DNA from: Taeniopygia guttata
Lineage: Eukaryota; Chordata; Aves; Passeriformes; Estrildidae
Direction of reading: 5' to 3'
DNA: 64,000 nt
Assembly (NCBI RefSeq): GCF_048771995.1
Contig: NC_133063.1
Coordinates: 10,398,063 to 10,462,062, forward strand
The position numbers were made by a program, and so were the translations under genes. The notes under the pieces are model-generated. The model was not told the origin of the DNA. It worked only from the letters and a program-made list of their open reading frames with translations, and did no database searches. Shown one piece after another: positions 10,082 to 21,993 of the stretch (positions within the stretch are counted from its first letter, which is position 1; each line of letters begins with the position of its first letter).

Positions 10082-11741
10082 ATGGGTGTTACGCTGACTA
10101 CACAGCAGAAAGAGATTTATAAACAAGTTCAAGAACCCCTGCAGAGAGCAGGTGCAAAACTTCCTGAGAGCCTGGTGAAAGAGTTTGTCAGATGGGTAAC
10201 AGTAAGTTTTTCGGAGGTAACAGAGCAAGAAGTGACAGAAAGACAGTTTTGGAAGCGTGTGGGTGCAGTGTTGAGTGAAAGGACAAAGGCAGGAGATCCC
10301 TCAGTGAAAGAAGGTTTTATGAGAATTTTTTTGTTCGTTTATGACTTTGTGAAAGAGAGTGCAGACATTCGGGACGCCCGGGGAACAGAAAAGCGTCACA
10401 TCGCGTCCCCTGTAACCCCCCGCGTCCCCGGCTTTGAAAAAACTAACCGCGCAGATGTAGATTCAGTTCCTGACCCTTCTCCATCTCATGATTCCGCTCC
10501 CGCAGCTCAAAATCTATCCCCGTCCCCAGGATCCATGCTTTGCACCCCCCACCCCCCTCACGCAGCCACCACAAGATGGAGGCGGCCACACGACATTCCC
10601 TTCTCCATCCCAGAATTCCTTGCTCCCCGTGCCAGCCCAGAACACACCCCCAGCCCTCGTGTCCCTCCCTTTGCTCATCCCCAATCCCAGCCCCTCCTCC
10701 CTTGCGGCGATTCAGCCCACGGTCCAGCCCTCAGCTCCTCCCCTCGCAGCTCCATCACCACCCCCTGCCCCTGCCCTGCTCCACACGGCCCCTCCAGCTG
10801 CGGCCACTCCCACACAAGCCGCCCCCCCTCTCGCTCCTGCTTCCCTCAGCACCGGCAGCGCCGGAGCTGCCAGCTCCGGGACTGTCGGCTCTGGGAAACA
10901 GAAACTGGCCAGAGACACCGATCCTCCGTTCATGGCCCCAATGGTGTATAATGCGAGAGGACAAAACCCTAGATGGGAGCCCCTTTCATACGACAGTATC
11001 AGGGAACTCTGCAAAACAAAACGTGAATTTGGAGAAAGGAGTGAATTTTTTAAGAGCATTTTAAAAGCTACTCTAGGTTCCAAAACTTTTGTCCCTGCTG
11101 ATTTGAAACATCTTTTCAGCTGTTTGCTCCCTCAATCTGAATTTAGATTGTGGGAAAGAACTTGGAAAAGGCTTGCAGGAGACCTCCTTCCAGAGATTTT
11201 GCAGAGTCCAACCCATTCCACAGATATAGAGGATGAGAAAATCACCTTAGAACATCTAGTGGGTGAGGGTGATTGGAGCCAAGCTGAGAAGCAAGCAGCA
11301 GGCATTCCCAGATCAGTGTTAGACCTGTCCAGGGATGCGGCAGAACGTGCATTTTTTAACATGCCTTCTAAAGAACCTGTCATTTCTTACACCGCTTTAA
11401 AGCAGTCTGTTGCAGAGCCGTTCATGGATTTTGTGGATTGAGTGAGAGCTTCAGTCGAGAAAAGGGTGCAAAATCCAGAGCTCCAAGATCAGCTCACACT
11501 AGAAATTGCCACCACAAATGCAAATGAAGCCTGTCAACGAGTCATCCTGGCCCTTCCAGCATCGCCTCCACCCACACTCGATCAGCTCATTGAGGAGTGC
11601 ACGAGAAAAGCTACACTAATGACAGAGGACTCAGTGATAAGTCCGCGGGAAAGGGTGGTTGCTTCAGCAGCAGCAACCCCGAGGACTCCAGGGTCTGCAG
11701 GGCCTCCTCCTTCACAAGGGGGGAAAGTGAGAGCAGGGGGA
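10082..11741 (+). pseudogene. gag: gag, frameshifted and with premature stop, copy 2
   Basis: The organisation is as in copy 1: a Met-Gly matrix start, a proline-rich linker containing a frame change, then capsid in another frame. This copy also has an in-frame TGA at 11439-11441, just after the major homology region. The nucleocapsid is missing. Confidence 0.8.
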
Positions 11742-11834
11742 ATCTTTTTCCTTTATACTGGCAGAGCAAATTGTACCTTTTTCAGAGTTAGTTTACCTTG
11801 TTATATGATTTTATCTTTCTTTCAGACTAGCAGA

Positions 11835-13244
11835 ATGTCAATTTCCACATTCCTGCTCATCGTTTGGTTCCAGAAAATGGCCATCTACCCGTCCACGGTG
11901 GATGCGTGGATTGTTCCACAGCCCAAGAAAAATGTGTGGGTCACACTCGCCCAAGCCTTGAAACAAGATCACATGTGTTTGTCTACTGCCTCAGCAGAAA
12001 ATACGATGTCCACATGTTTAGTAGGGGTTCCAAGTAAGGGGGATGAGTTCCCAATCGGTCTGGTCCGCTCGCAAAAGCAGGTGAACGAAAATAAAATACC
12101 TGAGGCGGGAGCAGAGTTCTATAGGCACCGAGGGGCTGTAGAACAAGTTAAAATACCAGTGCAAAACCCCCTCATTTTGTGGCAAAAGTGGATCCTACAC
12201 TTGCCCTCTGCTGAGGGAGAGCCCCAGGAATTAGAACTCCTGGGTTCCGCAAAAGCTGAATATTGCATTCAATTTGATTTTTCCCCAACCAGAGAAGTAA
12301 AACTATATGAGCAAGTCAAAGAGTACAAGGTAGATTTCAGGGCGGGTCAATGGTGCACAGCTGTCTATAAGCTGAAATTTGCATCCACCACTGATTTCCG
12401 TCCCCGCAAGCTGGACAAGGGAGTGTTTCTTATCTGTGGGGACAGAGCATACCCAGGAATCCCCTCTCGTCTTATCGGAGGTCCATGCACTTTCGGGCAT
12501 CTGACCCTTGCTTCCCCCAACATGACCCAAATTCCAATCGGGCGAGCAAAAGGTGAGACGAAAATTACTAAGCGAAGTGCAAGTCAATTTGATGAACATT
12601 GTGATGCAGAAATTTACCATTGGGCAAAATCCAAAAGAGTTGCCGTCTCTGTGTTTTTACCATGGGTTGCGGCAGCAAAAGCATTGAGTGAATTAGGCAA
12701 TCTGGAATGCTGGGTGACGAAGCAGGCAAATTTAACATCAGCAGCCCTGGGTGACCTCCTAGAAGACGAGGAAATAACCAGAAAGGCTACCCTCCAAAAT
12801 CGGGCAGCTATTGATTTCCTGCTGTTGGCACATGGTCATGGATGTAAAGAGTTTGATGGGTTGTGTTGTTTTGATCTGTCATCTAAAGGCCAGAGTGTCC
12901 ACTCGTCCATTCAGGAAATGAGAAGCCTCATTGGGAGTGTGAAGCAAGAAAATGAGGATTGGTTTAAGGATCTGTTCAAAGACTGGGACCTTTCTGGGTG
13001 GGCAGTGTCTCTTTTAAAAGACATCTTTTACTTTCTAGCTGCACTGTTTTTAGTTTTGTTAGCATTTGGGATTCTTAAGCGAATAATCTCCAAGGTCATC
13101 ACCTCGAAGCCTAAGGCTTCCGCACCTGTTCTCATCGCTGCTGCCGCCACAGAGGGCGATTGGTGGGAAGACGACAAGCAGAAAGACACCGCAGTTAGAG
13201 AGACGCAGTTTTACCTTCTCCCAAGGCACCGTTCATCTTATTAA
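11835..13244 (+). CDS. env: Retroviral envelope glycoprotein, intact (copy 2)
   Basis: This 469-codon Env frame is equivalent to 3784-5193. The CX6CC motif, hydrophobic membrane span and short tail are kept. By eye it differs from copy 1 at two positions in the transmembrane half: GTG/GCG (Val/Ala) near 12669 and AAG/GAG (Lys/Glu) near 12769. Both copies being open while gag is broken is notable, but the recent duplication alone may explain it. Confidence 0.85.
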   Translation: MSISTFLLIVWFQKMAIYPSTVDAWIVPQPKKNVWVTLAQALKQDHMCLSTASAENTMSTCLVGVPSKGDEFPIGLVRSQKQVNENKIPEAGAEFYRHRGAVEQVKIPVQNPLILWQKWILHLPSAEGEPQELELLGSAKAEYCIQFDFSPTREVKLYEQVKEYKVDFRAGQWCTAVYKLKFASTTDFRPRKLDKGVFLICGDRAYPGIPSRLIGGPCTFGHLTLASPNMTQIPIGRAKGETKITKRSASQFDEHCDAEIYHWAKSKRVAVSVFLPWVAAAKALSELGNLECWVTKQANLTSAALGDLLEDEEITRKATLQNRAAIDFLLLAHGHGCKEFDGLCCFDLSSKGQSVHSSIQEMRSLIGSVKQENEDWFKDLFKDWDLSGWAVSLLKDIFYFLAALFLVLLAFGILKRIISKVITSKPKASAPVLIAAAATEGDWWEDDKQKDTAVRETQFYLLPRHRSSY

Positions 13245-13260
13245 GTAAAGAAGAGGGAGA

Positions 13261-13825
13261 TGTTGCTATCGCGCTGGCGTGGTAGTGTGGAGGAAGGGAT
13301 TTAGAAAGGCCTTGGGAATTGGAAACTGAGGCAAAGATACATTTAGGTATGAGGAAAAGATACATTTATGTATGCCCCATTGTTTCGGGAAAGTTTCGCT
13401 TCAGCATCTTTATGTAAACCCCCTTCTCCCCACCCCTGAGCAGTTCCCATTGGACCTGACCCCTGGGGTGGTTCTGATGAGCCCATGCTGAACACTGTCT
13501 CTACTGTTTAGACCTTATCTCTTCATTTTGCTGTATAAAACTGTATCTGGGCAGTAGCCCAGGGTCTTTTGTCCCTGCAACCGTTCAGGCAATACAATCT
13601 TTCTGGACTGCATACAACTGACCTCTCTTCGTCTCTTTATCTCGACTCCTTGCGGCGACCGAGGCGCACCGCCGCTCGGACCGTGCTAACCCAGCCGCTG
13701 CCTGGTGAGCCCAGTGCAGCGGGACCGCGGCAAACCCCGGTTCCCTGAGGGGACAGCTAGCCGGAGGGGTCCCGGGGGGCCGGGGAGGGACGGGGGACAG
13801 CCGCAAGTGACCCCCGAAAGCCGCA
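13261..13825 (+). repeat. 3' LTR of provirus 2
   Basis: This is the partner of 8976-9540. A polypurine tract lies directly upstream and the GATGAA target duplication follows at 13826-13831. Confidence 0.92.
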
Positions 13826-15105
13826 GATGAACTGCAGGACGAGGACGACACCAGCACCTCGATGACCCAGTCACAAGACAGGCCACCAGCTGAAGTACCA
13901 GCACCAGGAGGCCTGTTGCAACTGCTTCAGGCTCCAAGGGAAGACCTCTGTCCGCTGGGGAAGGACAGAAAGCAAGGAACCCAGTTGCTGGGACTGCAGC
14001 TGGCAGCAAGGTCAGCAGCAGTCTGCTGCATGGCACCAGGCTGTGGGGAAAATGCTGCCCCTTCGCTGCCATGCTTTGGGTGGTGACCACCCAGCCTCCT
14101 GGGGAACTTGGCTTACGGCCATGCTGAACCTGTGGCTGCATATACTGTCCCAGCACTGTCCTCTGGGTCTTCACAGGCCTTCAAGTAGGAGCTCTTGAAC
14201 CCCTCTGCTGCCTGGCCCAGCAATGTGTAGCCTACAGCAGATCCTTGAGACCATGTCACATACTCAGGCTGCTCTTCTGCTAAGCCAGCCCTTCAAAGTC
14301 GCTGGAAAACTTCAGGGATGTACTGTTTCTTACCAGGTTTTGCACAATCTTCCTTTTCTTCGCTTCCTCAGCAGCTTGCCAGAGTCTCAGAGCCTTGCTG
14401 CACTGCTCTTCTGCCCAGCGGAGCTGTTGAGCCATGTCTTCACATTGCTGCTTGCTGAAAGATCTTACAGCCAGCAGCTCACGATGAAGGCCCCTCACAT
14501 CCTCTGCAAACGTGACACACAGGAACAGTCAGAGACTGCACAAGCAGAAGAAGTTCTGCCACTTCAAACACCCTCTCTAGTGAGGAGTGGCCCTTTCTCT
14601 CAGATGCAGCCAACTCCTTCCATCTGCAACAAGGGGACAGACAAACAAGCCTTTAAGCGCAACACAGTCGCCTTGCAAAACCAGCACTACATACCATGCC
14701 CCACATAAGGCATCTCAGGCCCTTCCAACAGCCCTCTGCTTCCACCTCAAGAGATGGCTGCAATTCCCTCCCTAGACCCGCATCTCTCTTTGTCATTCCT
14801 TCAGGTGAAAGAGTCGCCACTGAGGAAGTCAAACAAGCTTCCACAAGCCACAGAACACTTCCAGAAAGCTCAGGTACTCTCAGCATAACAGCTTCCCTGC
14901 CTGCTAGGCCCAACACTTCTTTCTGATGCAGTGGGCACTGGACTTGCAAAAGCTTTTCTTTGGCTAAGACACGCTTGCTAAGTCTAAATGAGCAGTCCCA
15001 CAATTGCTCCTGCTTTCACTAGCGAAACAAAGAATGAGCCTGCAAGTTACAGCTTGGGGAGGAGGTGGGTACGATTTTCCAGTTCAATAAGCAAAGGATC
15101 CCAAG

Positions 15106-15241
15106 ATGGTTTAGGCTGGCAGGGACCCCAGGAAGCCTCTAGCCCAGAGTTCACCTCCAAGCAATTGGGGTCAGCATCTGGCCAGGCTGCTCAAGTCTCT
15201 ATCCACCTGGGGCTTCCAAATTTCAAGGGTGGAATCTGCAC
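15106..15241 (-). repeat. CR1 LINE 3'-region fragment, copy 2
   Basis: This is the same CR1-derived stretch as 7055-7190. It lies in the intron between exons 3 and 4 of the decayed gene. Confidence 0.5.
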
Positions 15242-17920
15242 ATGCTCTCTGAGGCACTTGTTCTGCTGCATGATTGTCTTTGCAGGTCAGTGCTTTGCTG
15301 TCCTTAAGCCCAGCCTGAACCTCCCTTGCTTTTACGCTGCTCTAGTTCAGAATGCTTTTTGTCAAGGTTCGAGAAGCGAGTCCCAGGAAGCAGCTTTGCT
15401 CTAGGTCGGTCTGCAGCCAGACCTGCCCTGGGCTGCCTTCTCCCGTCTGTGCTGAGCAAGTCAAATAGTGAAAAGCCAAATTTGTTCTTTGGTCCTGGGC
15501 CTCCTAAAGCCAAGCAAGGCCCACCCCTGCTCAGAGAAAGTGAGAAAGCTTAACACGCACCTCAGCTCCCGGGCGCCGCGCACTCTAGCCGTGCTCTCGT
15601 GCCGTTCCGCCTTTCCTGCCTGGACCGAGGAGTCCCAACTGGCGAGAACTTCTCCTAGCAGGACCTGCAAGGAATGGGCAGGGAAAAAGCACAAAGCAGC
15701 AATGAGGAGGAGAGAAGTTGGCTCCTGACAGCTGGCAGAAGCAGCAAGCAGAGACACAGCTCACCTGAAGGCAAAATCTATTGTGTGGGGCCGTTTAGGC
15801 GGTGTTTAGGTGGTGTTTATGTCCCAACTAACTCATGAGTTGCTCTGGAAATGTCTGAGGAGAAGCAGGGAACATTTCCCTGCCCAGCTCTGGTCAACTG
15901 GCTTCCCCTCAGGATTTCAGGCCTTGGAGAGCAGCCAATAGGAACTGCATTCCAGCCCTTCACAGACAGACCTTGTCTCTGCCATGCAGAGCTGCTCAGA
16001 ATTCTTCTCAGCAAACTTGGGTCACATCAAAGTTTAGGGTGTAGCTGCAGTAGTGACTGCAGCTACTTAGATAGGCCATGGAGAGGGGTAGGTCCCTGCA
16101 GGCAACAGTGGCTCCTCCATACCCCACAGGCCTGTGAACTGCGCCTTAGTACCTCTCCCTCTGCTGCCAGCAGGGAGCCCGCACAGACTCTGCACAAAGG
16201 GGCTGACTTTCACACCAGTGGCACTAAAGGGCATTGTGCTACCGCTTATCTCACAGCACGGGAAGTTCAGAGTCCCTGAGAGTGCCAGGAAAATGACGCC
16301 TGCATATGAAAGTTCAGATCCCATTTCACACGCGTCAGTGGCTGAGCTGAAGAGCTAGGTCATGGCAGGACTCCAGCCCACATCAGCCATCTTCAGCCAC
16401 TGAGGGCAAGTGCTGCCTGCTCAGAAACTTGCATGCAGCTCTGCACTGCACCACAGCTTTGCACTGAAGGAGCTATTTCAGCCTGCCTACAATCAGCATG
16501 CAGCCTCCTGTCTGCAGAGCTTGACTTTCATTAGTGAAAACCTCTTCAGTGGAAAAGGAGGAAACGGATGGAATCCTTTTGGGAGTGTTCCTGCACACAT
16601 TGACTTTGGGGACTTTCTTTTGGCCTGCCAGGCTGGTGCTCTACTGCAACAGGCCAAGGCCACAGCTTTCTCCACAATCCTCAGACACCAGGAATGCCAA
16701 GGGTGCCCGTCCCACTCACCGAAGTGCGCACTTGACGCCTTCCTCCTCGGAGTCGACCTGCCGGGAAGAAGGGAAAATGAACCAGGGGCTGTTAGAAATC
16801 TCTCTGTGCTGAGGAGTCCCACAGAGCAAGTCCAGCCAAGCGGAGAGCGTTTTCCTTTCACAACATCCCTCTGGGAGCAACACTTCTTTAGCACAGCCAG
16901 CGAGACTGCAGGCCACTAACCTAGGCTGTGTCTACCTTTTGCTCAGCTTTGCCACTAAGGAACCAGAAACTTGGCCGAGAAGTTGCAAATTCTTCCTTAG
17001 CAGTCCCTGCCTGCATTGGAGCCTGTTGTCCAGCCTGCAGCTAAAGCAGCTGTTTTCTCCTCTCTTTCCTGGACTTGCTTTTTCTTTTTGTAAATTGCAC
17101 GCAGCATGTCCCACGCGGTTGCTGTAAACAATTGCCCACCAAAGCTCCCACCAAACCCCTCTTAGCGCTTGCAGTTCTGTTGGGACACAGCACAGGCCCA
17201 GCTCCGGGCTTCAGGAGCACGCACCAGCTGCTCGGCACTTTGCCCTTCAGCGCAAAGCCAATCCCTCTTGTAGCACACACTGGAGTTGCACTTAGACAGG
17301 CACATCCTTAAAGGATGGAATGCAGAAAAAATGCTGCTTTTCCTCAGTTCTGGAGAGAACCAAACCATTTTTAGAAGGACGCCTGCAAATCTCGCCCAGT
17401 CTGCATTTGGAAGTTCCCACACCCTGCTAGGCAAGAGACAGCCCCTTTTAAGGCGAAGCTGTTGACAGGAGCTTCACCAAACAGATGGCATCTTTATGCC
17501 ATTTTTATTTCAATGTGCTGCCCCAAGGAAAAACTTGGATTTACCAGTCAACAGACGAAAAGCTTTCCGAGGAGCCACCAATGAAAAGGCGCTGCTGACT
17601 GCTCTACGGATTCGCTCCATGGTTTGAGCAGTGCTGCTCAAGTCCGTAGGCCAGGGGAACAAAAAAAAGGAAACAAACCCCCTCTTGCACAAGTCCTCAG
17701 ACAGTGCAAGGAAAAAAAGGGGAGAAACAGGACACTTGCACAACTCCACAAACTGTGCAAGAAACTACAGACACAAAAGGACACCTGCTGTAATCTGAGA
17801 ACAGCACAGCTGAGGTGATCCTCCTGCAATGAGCGCGCCAAGAGCTGCTCTGGACGCTGAGGCCTTGCAGGCACCAGGAGAACCTCCTGCTGAAAGCGCT
17901 GTGACCTGGCAGCCCTCTGC

Positions 17921-17939
17921 TGACATCACAATAGCAGCC
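17921..17939. promoter_or_regulatory. Conserved CRE-like block upstream of exon 1 (copy 2)
   Basis: TGACATCACAATAGCAGCC lies 301 bp upstream of the start codon at 17618-17620. The same 19 bases are kept upstream of the first exons of PAK-A (42675) and the chimeric gene (58469), although the surrounding sequence has diverged in PAK-A. TGACATCA resembles a CREB/CREM/ATF half-palindrome. Regulatory function is inferred from conservation only. Confidence 0.45.
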
Positions 17940-18824
17940 GTTCCAGGTTGCTCTGTGGATTCATGCATAGCAAACAAACCTTCTCTGCAGCTGACAGAAA
18001 AGAAAAGCCTGGAAAGATCTCCTCTGCCCCAAAGCAGCACAAAAGCCCCTTGCAGTCCATAAGCCACAGCTCAAAGGAAGCAAGAGTAACACAAAACGGG
18101 CACCAAGCCCATACACCCTGTATGCCAAGCTGAACACTGAGAGAGAACCAGGATGTGAGGAAACCAAAGGCAGCGGGCCCTTTTGGCCAGCAGTGCTTCT
18201 GACTAAAGCCAATTTTAAATTTGCTTTTAAATCCTCTGGATGAAATTGTGCTTTGCTTCTTTTGCTAATATCCCGGAGAGTTCCCTAAACTGGAATGCCT
18301 GTCATTCCTGCCCATTTACTGCATGGCTAACATCAACCAGCACATTGTAGGGCTTGCTGAAGGAAGAATAACACCTAGGTGGGGAGAAAAACCAAGTAAC
18401 CAACCTGCTGCACATACAGCACACTGCTGCTGCACAATCCCAGCACCTCCAAGAAGCCTTTGGGGTCTGTGACTCACTTCTGGCAACTTCCTTGGGCACA
18501 CATCAGAGAGTAACAGAGATCTGACTCTAATGGACGCACAGAAAGAAGGAAAAGGAAATCAAATCCCAGTGCGGGGCAACATAGAAGCTGCTGTGGGGAG
18601 GAAATCAGTGCAGCAAAATGGGCAAGTCCCACCTAAAAGGGAGGAGACCATGAGTCAGAGAGCAAAGAGCTCAGCCGGTGGGCACACCTTAGGAAGGCAG
18701 GCTCAGGGAAACAGAGCAACCACAAGCCTTCGAAAGCTCAGAAGCTTCCTTCCAGGCTGCATATTGTCCTGATGAAAATTCCCTCTGTGTGTCCGACTGA
18801 AAGTCAGGACTGTTGCCGTGAGAG

Positions 18825-19140
18825 GAGGGAGGGAGAGGCGGCGGCCGCTTTCCCCTCGGCTCTGCGAGGCTCAGTTCGCGCGGGAACAGATGAAATGGCG
18901 ACACGGGGCTCGGGTGCAAACACGTGTTCACTGTGGGAGCGTGTCCCGAGACCCCGGGGTACCGAGCGGGGCTCGGGTATAGCCCATGCCGGGGGCGGGG
19001 GGGAAGCTGAGCCGCGGCCAACGGGACGGGAGGCAGGGGACAGGGGCAGGGAAACCCCGGGGGCTGCAACAGGAAAGCCGCAGGGAGGGGCAGGGACGGC
19101 CCGCCTGGTGAGGGGAAAGGCGGGGGGGCGGGGGACCATG
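18825..19140. promoter_or_regulatory. GC/CpG-rich island upstream of the gene (copy A)
   Basis: This block, dense in GC and CpG and including GGCGGCCGC and GGGGGCGGGG boxes, stands out from its surroundings 1.2 kb upstream of the first exon. The equivalent is 59373-59695. It looks like a CpG-island promoter. Which gene it serves, and in which direction, is not evident. Confidence 0.4.
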
Positions 19141-19429
19141 CTGTGAAAGTCCTTGTGGGTCTCCAGAAGCAGCCAGCTGGGTAGCAGCCATATGAGGAAA
19201 GGAGCAGGGAGGGCAGCATGGCCTGGCTGGAAGATGCCCAGGCCTTATGCTCATTCGGAAATGCCAGCCAGCCCATGACTCAGATTTCTGATCCTCCCTC
19301 AGACCATCATGTGCACAGCAGTGGTTGCAGAGTTGGTGAAGTCCAGCAGCACCTGGGAAAAGAGAAGCTGCAGATAATCCCTGGAAACAGATACCTGCTC
19401 CAGCAGGAGCAGTGAGTGTCCAGTGGGAA

Positions 19430-19681
19430 GGCAAGTTCTGCCACGGGAACTAAGGCCAACTTGTGGGAGTGAAGACTTGTGCAGTTTGGATCTGCATGAG
19501 CCACTGTGGAGGCCTGTGGGCCTGCTGGGGGACTTCTTAGGGCTATGCCCTGGAAGGATGTCCCCTAGACTTTAACCTTTCGCTTATCATGTCCCGTAGA
19601 CTTTAAACTTTCCCATGAACTCAATTTTTTTTTCAATGTACGTTTGATACATTATTAATATATAATATATATATATATAAT

Positions 19682-19747
<66 letters not shown>

Positions 19748-20105
19748 TGATCATAAAGTGATTAGTGAAAATAATTTATGTTGCAATATTTGGTGGTAAT
19801 TGACAGAAAATTTGACAATCATTTAAATTTAAATTTTAGTTGCACAATTTTTAACAGACTTCCTTTCCCAGTTTTCGTATTCATTCACCCACTTCCCTGA
19901 ACCCACTCTCCCTGAGAAGGACAGGACTGGAGATGGAACCTGCTCAAGAGCACAGGCCAGCCACCAGCCATCTGCCATCTGCCCTCCTTTTCCGTGCCCA
20001 TGCCAGGATGGCACTGGCCATGCATCCCCAGATTCTACCTTAACCCACTTTGTGACAGCCCTCAACCCTGCTCCTGCTTTCCTGTTGTATTAGCAGTCCC
20101 CGATT
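19430..20105 (-). repeat. Inverted copy of the 33.7-34.3 kb repeat
   Basis: This stretch, including the AT-rich centre, reads as the reverse complement of 33690-34345 and 44225-44880, with clear divergence. A second copy in the same orientation lies at 59980-60610. It may be an old interspersed element or a piece of LTR retrotransposon. No coding capacity was recognised. Confidence 0.6.
19657..19744. repeat. (TA)n/(CA)n microsatellite
   Basis: Alternating TA and CA runs. The duplicate at about 60205-60271 has lost most of the CA part. Confidence 0.95.
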
Positions 20106-20824
20106 TTTGTTGTAATTCATGTTTCAGAGATTCCCGATACAGGCGACCCTCAGAAGCCAGTCACCCCAGTTCTTTTAATTATTTAGGAAGGAGAGTCGGC
20201 ACCCTCCGGACAGCCGGAGGAGCGACTCTGGTGCCCCACAGGAGACCCGTGCCCGGCCACACCATAAGGTCCTCACAGGCTGGTCCCCCCTAAAGCCTTT
20301 TCTTTTGGCTTTTGTGTTTAGGGAAGGGCACCAGGGGAAGGTACCATAGCCAGTCCTTTTGATTTTCTCTTCTCTTTTGATTTATGGGTAAGTGAGGGGG
20401 AATGAAGTGGCGGAGAGCTGCCCGGTACTTGGGCCCTTAGAAGTGAGGGGAAATGAAAACTGTATTTAATTCTTGTTTAGTTATTCCCTGCAATATGAAC
20501 TCACTGGTTTATCTTAATTCTCAAGTTTAGTTAAAGTCTATAAAATATTGTGTTATTTTTAGTTAAGACAAGGTTATTATTTATACTATGATTGTTTTAC
20601 CTTTCATTTGAAATAAAACCAGAAAGGGGGAGTTGTGGGAGCTTGTCCTGGAGGGGATGGGCAGTAAAGTGGTCACACATCAGACAATCAACAACCAACA
20701 GGAAGCCTCAGTGCAGCCTCTCAGGCAGATGTTACCTGGAGGGCCGCCTTCCCAAGAGCCATCTCTTTGGTCAGTGGGGCTATCTCCTGCGAATCACCAG
20801 ATGCTCGAGGTGCAGATGTAGTAA

Positions 20825-21194
20825 TGAAGGCCAACCAGTGAGACGAGAGAAGCTTGCTGTTTGAAATTCCAACTCTGTTTATTGAGGGGCAGTAGAAGAG
20901 GCTGAAGGGCTCATAGGCAGCAAAAAAACCTTGAGTCAGGGACGGTCTAGGGTATACAACTAGGACAGGGTAGGAGTGGTAACTGTAGAGAGGAACCAGC
21001 CAGGGAAGGGATAAGGGGAGGAGCAAGGATGGGATGAACAGGAAACAACAAATGGAGGGACAGGGGGTGGATAACAACTTACAGGGGCCAATGAACAAGC
21101 ATAGACCAATGAACTTTCTAGAACAGGCGACTGAAGAGCAATTTGATGCACAGAAAAGGGGGTGTACTTTCTTTTACAGTGTTTTCCTCCCACA
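20825..21194 (-). mobile_element. Solo-LTR-like element, minus orientation (copy A)
   Basis: On the minus strand the stretch opens TGTGGGAGG at 21194, has CCAAT-type and TATA-like motifs and an AATAAA (complement of 20878-20883), and then a U5-like tail. The 5' edge resembles that of the better-defined LTR at 27226-27742. The far end near 20825 is uncertain and I found no clean target duplication. A copy lies at 61352-61721. Confidence 0.45.
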
Positions 21195-21385
21195 GCATCT
21201 CAAGCTCGTATCTTCCCTTCCCATATCCTACACCTCAGGAGAAGAGAAGCCACAATGGATGACACCCAGACAATTTATGGTGAGATTATCCAAAGAGTAA
21301 AGGACTCTGGAACTGATTGGAAGTGGCCATGCATATCAACAGCTGGCGATTGGCCAGAGGGCTTCTGGAACTTTCCATGAAAAAC

Positions 21386-21409
21386 TATATATATATATAT
21401 ATATATATA
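21386..21409. repeat. (TA)n microsatellite
   Basis: A pure TA run, much shorter in the duplicate near 61912. Confidence 0.9.
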
Positions 21410-21993
21410 GTGTCAGCGAACTGTTACTTGGAAATGGGGTGAACAGAGGGAGTGCAAGAGACAGAGAGAGAGAGGGGGACTGATCCACTTCCTTTTAAAC
21501 TTTTCCTCTTTTCCTGGTGCACACCTCTTATGTAGAACAGATTTTGCCACTGTTTCAGGCCTGTGCAGTCAGCCCTTCGGTGCTTTCCAGGAAGGGAGTC
21601 TGGAGTGGGAGTTCACAGAGCAGCACTAAGCACAAGTCTCAAGGCAGAAAGAGATGTTGGCTCAGCTCAGTGCTTTCCCATCTCCACAACACCCTCTCTT
21701 CCAGTCACAGCTTTTCTGTTACAACAGTCAGAACGAGATAAAACATTCTTATGCCTGGTACTCCACAACAGGTGACTGTGTAAGTTATTATCTTGTTATG
21801 CACAACACTAATGGTTTATTATTCTAGTAAAAAAAAAAAAAAATTGAAAGCATGGAGCTTTATAATATCTTTTGAGATTTTGAAAGAGAAATGTAGTTTT
21901 TATGTTTTTTGAAGAATTGCTGGCCTGGAGGTTGAAACATGCAGTAAACAGCATGAGTTACCAATATGAGGAAAGCTACTTGGTTTACCCGAA

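Larger units (their letters stand above)
8976..13825 (+). mobile_element. Endogenous retrovirus, copy 2
   Basis: This is the same provirus as 925-5774, offset by 8051 bp, with LTRs at 8976-9540 and 13261-13825, the primer site at 9543-9560 and the same internal deletion, gag frameshift and target duplication. Differences include a stop codon in the capsid at 11439-11441 (CGA to TGA, a CpG-type change) and a handful of LTR substitutions. It arose by segmental duplication, not by a new insertion. Confidence 0.93.
8052..15246. repeat. 8.05-kb tandem unit, second copy
   Basis: This is the second copy of the unit at 1-7195. From here the sequence continues into the 5' exons and promoter of the gene, which the first unit lacks, so this unit sits at the 5' end of the ancestral locus. 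Confidence 0.93.
7750..17620 (-). pseudogene. Coiled-coil/PAK-type gene 5' half, decayed copy 2
   Basis: Read 5' to 3' on the minus strand, the exons are: 17545-17620 (start codon, 25 codons plus one base), 16720-16757, 15561-15664, the 5' part of the next exon ending at 14623, 14334-14503, 8609-8680, 8162-8283 and 7750-7875. Compared with the intact third copy, the rest of exon 4 and all of exons 5 and 6 are deleted at about 14550. Exon 9 (8162-8283) lacks one base, and a provirus occupies intron 7 (8976-13825). No kinase exons follow before the first tandem unit. First-exon splice signals and the upstream promoter-like block are preserved, so transcription may persist even though the full protein cannot be made. 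Confidence 0.75.

Noticed and set aside
20616..20640. Purine tract followed by TGTGGGAG, reading as polypurine tract plus plus-strand LTR start
   Set aside because: The promoter and polyadenylation motifs in the adjoining sequence are on the minus strand, and no matching 5' LTR was found upstream, so a plus-strand provirus could not be supported.
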